A DNA stretch of 9,978 nt from an uncultured Ruminococcus sp. (GTDB lineage Bacteria > Bacillota > Clostridia > Oscillospirales > CAG-272), in assembly GCA_902803255.1 (NCBI GenBank), contig CADCPG010000138.1, forward strand, positions 1 through 9,978. Direction: 5' to 3'. A program made the position numbers and the translations under genes. Below, piece after piece: positions 6,608 through 9,978 of the stretch (the stretch's first letter is position 1; the number at the start of each line of letters is the position of its first letter). The notes beneath the pieces were generated by a model. The model saw only the letters and a program-made list of their open reading frames with translations. It did no database searches and was not told the origin of the DNA.

Positions 6608-6725
6608 CTGATCTTTCCCTTCTCTTTCCGGCGCGCGGCGCCCGGCTACCGCCTCGCGGCTCCGCCGGATCGCCCGCATCCTTTTTTCTGCCGCGTACCG
6701 GCGTCCCGGCTTTGCCCGCGGGGGC
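6608..6725 (-). other. Spacer between sngB and sngC with the sngC ribosome-binding site
   Basis: These 118 very GC-rich bases hold several short GC inverted repeats and an A6 run near 6680-6686, but no clean long hairpin followed by a T-run. I therefore see no terminator and treat sngB and sngC as one transcript. The Shine-Dalgarno AGAAGGG at 6617-6623 (minus) fixes the start of sngC at 6607. It is the only sizeable gap inside the operon and could hold a processing site or attenuator. Confidence 0.5.
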
Positions 6726-8093
6726 TCAGAAATCTATGTCGGCCGGGTCGAATTTGCCCTTATCGCCGCCGGTCACCGCCTCCCGGGACTCCTCTTCCTC
6801 GGCTTCTTCTCCCGGATGCCCTCCTTCGGGAGAGAGCCTGCCGGCGACGTCGCGGTAGGAGACTCCGGGGTTTCCGTCAAGGATCGCGAGCAGGGTCATA
6901 TAGTCGCGAAGCATCTCGCGCGGCGTGATAAGTCCCGTCGCCCCGGCTCTCGAGAGCGCAGTGTTGAGGAACTCCAGCCGCTCCTCGGGCGTGATACGCG
7001 GCTCGCGGCCGGTGTACATACCGTACAGGGTCGTGACGCGCAGAAGGAGCGCGAGAAGTTCGTCGTCGGACAGTCTCGTCAGCCTGATCACCGGCCCCGA
7101 CAGGTTGCGGAATCCGGCTGCCTCGTACCGGCTGTCGTTCAGTCTGCTGTGCAGCGCCTCGTAGCTGAAAAGCCCCCGGCGCCTGTCCTCGAGGAACTGC
7201 GGGGTCCCGCCGAATACTATCCCGAGGTGAGGCGCGCGTCCCTGCAGAGTGTCGTTGAAGATCGACAGTATCTTCTCGTAGTTGTTCTCCCTGGCGATCC
7301 TGTGGGTTATCTTGTAAAGGTTGACGCATTCGTCGATGAAAAGCACGAGCCCCCGGTATCCGAGGCCCGATACGAGCTCTGCCCAGAGCTTCACGCAGTC
7401 GTACCATTCGGCGTCGCCGATGATCCCCGACACCCTGAAGCCGAGATCGTCCCTCGCTTCGGTCCTGCCCGAATACTCGCCCCGCAGCCATCGCAGGCAG
7501 GCGGACGCGGTGCGGTCGTCGTCCTCCAGAACGGCTGCGTAGTAGTGAGTGATGACAGACACGAAGTCGTATCCTCCGACGAACGACTCGAGCGAGCGCA
7601 GACGCTCGCGCAGGGCGTTCCCGAAGGCGGCGTTCCAGCCGTCTCCCCCTTCGTCGAGGCCGCCCGCCCGCAGTTCCGACGAGATGTCGAAGATCAGCTT
7701 CGCGAGGACCTGCGTCAGGCCCCCGCCGTCGGGCGACGATTTCGTCGCCATGTTCTTTATCAGCTCCCGGTATGTGGCAAGGCCGGTCCCCGAGGTACCG
7801 TACAGTCTGCGCTCGGGGGACAGGTCGACGTCTGCGCAGACGAATCCTCGCTCGAGAGCGTAGCCGCGTATGAGCTGCATGAGGAAGCTCTTGCCGCTGC
7901 CGTATCTTCCGATGAGGAACCGGACGCTGCCTCCGCCTTCGCTGACTCGCTCAAGGTCGGACAGCATCGCTGTGATCTCTTCGCCGCGGCCGATGGCTAT
8001 GTACGGCGTGCCGGTCCGGGGAACGACTCCCGCGGAAAGCGAAGCGATGAGCGCCGTAAGTATTCTCTTGGGGACGGGACGTTCACTTTGCAT
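6726..8093 (-). CDS. sngB: SngB: P-loop ATPase (DUF2791/BrxD type) of a Shango defence system
   Basis: This is a 455-residue AAA-like ATPase. An N-terminal helix (7-22) leads to a Walker A GRYGSGKS at 62-69 (Lys68, Ser69). The Walker B LVLFIDE at 249-255 has Asp254 and Glu255. A following GGTPQF at 295-300 resembles a sensor-1 loop, and RRR at 304-306 may be an arginine-finger region. The C-terminal lid is followed by an acidic tail (429-437, mostly Glu) and a final FDPADIDF (448-455). This organisation matches the BREX ATP-binding protein BrxD and the Shango ATPase. The ATG lies inside the end of sngA (11-base overlap), with AAAGGAG nine bases upstream, a strong site. It probably loads or powers the SngC helicase in the cytoplasm. 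BREX type 2 is excluded locally because no pglX, pglZ or methylase gene is adjacent in the window. Confidence 0.87.
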   Translation of the reverse strand: MQSERPVPKRILTALIASLSAGVVPRTGTPYIAIGRGEEITAMLSDLERVSEGGGSVRFLIGRYGSGKSFLMQLIRGYALERGFVCADVDLSPERRLYGTSGTGLATYRELIKNMATKSSPDGGGLTQVLAKLIFDISSELRAGGLDEGGDGWNAAFGNALRERLRSLESFVGGYDFVSVITHYYAAVLEDDDRTASACLRWLRGEYSGRTEARDDLGFRVSGIIGDAEWYDCVKLWAELVSGLGYRGLVLFIDECVNLYKITHRIARENNYEKILSIFNDTLQGRAPHLGIVFGGTPQFLEDRRRGLFSYEALHSRLNDSRYEAAGFRNLSGPVIRLTRLSDDELLALLLRVTTLYGMYTGREPRITPEERLEFLNTALSRAGATGLITPREMLRDYMTLLAILDGNPGVSYRDVAGRLSPEGGHPGEEAEEEESREAVTGGDKGKFDPADIDF

Positions 8094-9978
8094 TCCCTTC
8101 GTCTCCTTTCGCGATCAGTCCGGCCGTCTGCATGGCCTCGGATTCGTATTCATCGATCACCTTCCACATCTGTCCCGCGGAACAGAGCAGGACGTCTCCG
8201 GTGATGTCGTAGGCCGCGGCGTTGATCTTCTCGGCCAGGGCGTCGGGGAGCATCCCCGCGGCGTCCGCGGCGCGCTTTTGCGCGGCGCGGTCGCCGGCCG
8301 CGGCCGCCGCGACGAAATCGATCACCGCACGGGCGGTCTTTCCGTCCGCCGCGGAGTCTTGCTTCCCGGCAGCGACGTTCTGTCCACCGGATGCCTCCGG
8401 CTGTCCTGCAGGCAGCTCTTCCCGTTCCACGGGAACCGTGTTCCGCGATCCCGCCGCAGCGGTACTTTCCTCCGGCGCGGCTCTGTGCCCGGCGGACACT
8501 GCGACAGGTCCCTGCCCGGCGGACACCGGTCCGTCCGCGAACGCGGACGTCAGAATGTCGGTGACCGCCCAGGAGCTCTCCTCGATCCTCGCGGCCGATC
8601 CGACGTCCGCAGGGGCGTACGGCCGGTCGTATTTCGACTCGTAGTCATCCTCGGGAGGCGCCTCCCTGTGCTTTCCGGCCGAAGGCAGCTTTTCGTCGAA
8701 ATATGCGTCGACGGCGGCCGCGGCGGTGTCTGGCAGCTTCCCGTGAGAGAGCTTGGAGCGCACCCCGAACGACTGCCTGAGCCTGTTTTCGGCATATTTT
8801 ATCGTATTCGAGAGCAGCATCTTCGTCTCGACCGAAGCCGAGAACGACAGATACTCCACCGTGATCTTTCTCTTGACCGACGGGTGGCAGAGCGCGCCTA
8901 TATACGCGTCCCTCACCGCCGTCCTCCGGGTGAGCGACCCCGACGTGTCCGCTCCCGCCTTCTTCAGGACTTCGCAGAGCATCCCTCTCATATGCTCCGT
9001 ATAGAACCTCAGGGTCTCTGCGTCGGCTGACGCGAAGCGGCTCTTGCGGAAGTCGTAACCGGATACGAAATACAGCAGGTAATCGACGAAAAAGTCGCCG
9101 CCCGACATCGGATCGAGGTAGAACTCGCGCAGTCTCGCCCGGCGTATGACGTCGGCCATGACAGGCCCCATGCGAGCGAGCGGAGGAGCGAGCCTGTGAA
9201 TGAGGCAGAAGTCGCAGATCCATTCGGTGAGCTGGTCGTCGAGACGGGGGTTGTCGCCGCGGTAGCCCTTCCAGATGTCGACGAGCATACCGAGAGCCTC
9301 CGCCGGCGAAACGAAGTATTCTCCGTCCTCGCGTCGTCTGCCGCCGAGGTTTATCAGCTCGTATATCAGAAGAAGGATGTATCCGTAGTCGGCGCGCGGC
9401 GTCTCTCCCGACGCGATACCGTCGCGTATCTGAAGATAGTACGCCAGCTGTTCGCGGTCGAGCTGGGAATACTGAGGCATATACGAGAAGAAGGGGCGGT
9501 ATTCGGCTCCTTCGGAAGTGACTCCGGACAGCTTTTCGGCCGCCGACAGAAAGGCGTCGTAATAGTTGTATGTCGTGTGCCAGGCGTATACCGAGACCTT
9601 CTTAACAAGCGGAAGGCCGGGCTCGTAGCTGCCGAGGAATTTTCCGAATCCCGGCATCCTCGGGTGATCGGGACCGGAGACGCTCCGGGGCGGCAGGGGT
9701 TCTCCGGCAGGGACCCGGGCGGTTCCGGTCGCGTCCGAAGCGGAGCGCGGGATACCGCTCCCCTCCCGCGAAGCGGAAGAAGCCGGAGACAGGGTGAAGG
9801 AGGCCCCGGACGCCGGCGGGACGTATGTCGGCATAACTTGCGCCGGTGACGCGCCGGCAGAGGCGAGCCGTTCGGGGACGGGTATCTCGATCTCGACGGG
9901 CTCGTGCGGGAGCCCGCCGTCCGCGGCGGGCTTTCCGGAGCCGCCGTCATATGAGCTTTTCATATCCCGCGTATCCAC
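8083..9978 (-). CDS. sngA: SngA: TerB_N/TerB_C protein of a Shango defence system (5' end uncertain, probably partial)
   Basis: The reading frame is open to the window edge. The 631 visible residues begin with a Pro/Ser/Ala/Gly-rich, likely disordered segment (1-105). A TerB_N region of about 125-310 follows, with the typical SYMPQYSQLDREQLAYYLQI stretch at 165-184 and YGYILLLIYELINL at 198-211. A helical region with ENRLRQSFGVRSKL (397-410) and AYFDEKLP (425-432) follows, as in TerB_C. A second low-complexity linker covers about 480-550. The C-terminal TerB_C end carries GMLPDALAEKINAAAYDITG (575-594). TerB-linked proteins are tied to membrane stress and phage defence; the SngA role is thought to be sensing or coupling. 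An in-frame GTG lies at 9978 and an ATG at 9963, neither with a convincing Shine-Dalgarno site, so the true start may lie outside. The gene overlaps sngB by 11 bases. Confidence 0.85.
   Translation of the reverse strand: MDTRDMKSSYDGGSGKPAADGGLPHEPVEIEIPVPERLASAGASPAQVMPTYVPPASGASFTLSPASSASREGSGIPRSASDATGTARVPAGEPLPPRSVSGPDHPRMPGFGKFLGSYEPGLPLVKKVSVYAWHTTYNYYDAFLSAAEKLSGVTSEGAEYRPFFSYMPQYSQLDREQLAYYLQIRDGIASGETPRADYGYILLLIYELINLGGRRREDGEYFVSPAEALGMLVDIWKGYRGDNPRLDDQLTEWICDFCLIHRLAPPLARMGPVMADVIRRARLREFYLDPMSGGDFFVDYLLYFVSGYDFRKSRFASADAETLRFYTEHMRGMLCEVLKKAGADTSGSLTRRTAVRDAYIGALCHPSVKRKITVEYLSFSASVETKMLLSNTIKYAENRLRQSFGVRSKLSHGKLPDTAAAAVDAYFDEKLPSAGKHREAPPEDDYESKYDRPYAPADVGSAARIEESSWAVTDILTSAFADGPVSAGQGPVAVSAGHRAAPEESTAAAGSRNTVPVEREELPAGQPEASGGQNVAAGKQDSAADGKTARAVIDFVAAAAAGDRAAQKRAADAAGMLPDALAEKINAAAYDITGDVLLCSAGQMWKVIDEYESEAMQTAGLIAKGDEGNAK

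Noticed and set aside
6608..6679. Longer N-terminus for SngC from the ATG at 6679
   Set aside because: Its Shine-Dalgarno-like AAGG touches the start codon, and the extra 24 residues are Arg-rich low complexity. The ATG at 6607 has a properly spaced AAGGG.
4328..8093. A BREX cluster, based on BrxD-like ATPase plus Lhr-like helicase
   Set aside because: The adjacent TerB_N/TerB_C gene and the lack of pglX, pglZ or brxC-type genes in the window favour Shango. It is not fully excluded beyond the right edge.
6816..8204. Plus-strand open frame of 462 codons opposite sngB
   Set aside because: It is antisense to an ATPase with Walker A and B motifs. It lacks any recognisable domain and is explained by scarce stop codons in GC-rich antisense DNA.
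7870..9030. Plus-strand open frame of 386 codons opposite sngA/sngB
   Set aside because: The translation is Arg/Gly-rich low complexity, and it crosses two real genes on the other strand.
4328..9978. Tellurite resistance (ter) operon, suggested by TerB
   Set aside because: No TerC, TerD/E or TerA genes are present. The TerB_N/TerB_C architecture beside an ATPase and helicase fits a defence module instead.
1..9978. CRISPR arrays, insertion sequences, transposases or integrases
   Set aside because: I saw no regularly spaced direct repeats and no transposase or integrase motifs in the translated frames.

Overview
The window is GC-rich bacterial DNA. It carries bacterial tRNA genes, sigma-70-type promoters and strong purine-rich Shine-Dalgarno sites. 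One gene is a PlsC-type acyltransferase with an added zinc ribbon and C-terminal beta-rich domain, a form I associate with Clostridia. My best guess is therefore an anaerobic, GC-rich member of the Bacillota (Clostridia). The phylum is inferred, not shown.

Left edge (1-515): a small tRNA cluster. On the minus strand, an intact tRNA-Leu(GAG) at 124-209 is followed directly by a perfect 17-bp hairpin (88-124). Next comes the 5' half of a second tRNA-Leu (anticodon CAG, 39-77), which stops abruptly at the end of its anticodon loop and passes into AT-rich sequence running off the window. On the plus strand, a tRNA with a CAT anticodon (354-430) ends in a textbook terminator. The two intact tRNAs are read divergently from two promoters that both have perfect TTGACA-17-TATAAT consensus.

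Middle (516-3332): a two-gene minus-strand transcription unit. A TTGACT-17-TATAAT promoter (3285-3313) drives a GTG-started PlsC-like acyltransferase. That gene overlaps by 26 bases a GltS-type sodium:glutamate symporter gene.

Right (3333-9978): a minus-strand operon of four tightly packed genes. In reading order it encodes a TerB_N/TerB_C protein (start outside or at the window edge), a P-loop ATPase of the DUF2791/BrxD type, an Lhr-like DEAD/DEAH helicase and a DgoK-family sugar kinase. The first three match in kind and order the known three-gene anti-phage system Shango (SngA TerB, SngB ATPase, SngC helicase). The fourth gene is not part of described Shango. It starts inside the helicase stop codon (ATGA overlap), has no visible sugar-catabolic partner gene, and carries Asn in place of the expected first Asp of its phosphate-binding motif. 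This coupled kinase is the most novel element here and could be a Shango accessory gene.

Working model: SngA, SngB and SngC would form a defence complex in which the ATPase and helicase act on invading DNA and the TerB protein senses or couples. The kinase would be made in fixed ratio with the helicase. The plsC-gltS unit and the tRNA cluster look like ordinary chromosomal genes. The broken tRNA-Leu at the left edge suggests that another insertion or rearrangement boundary lies just outside.
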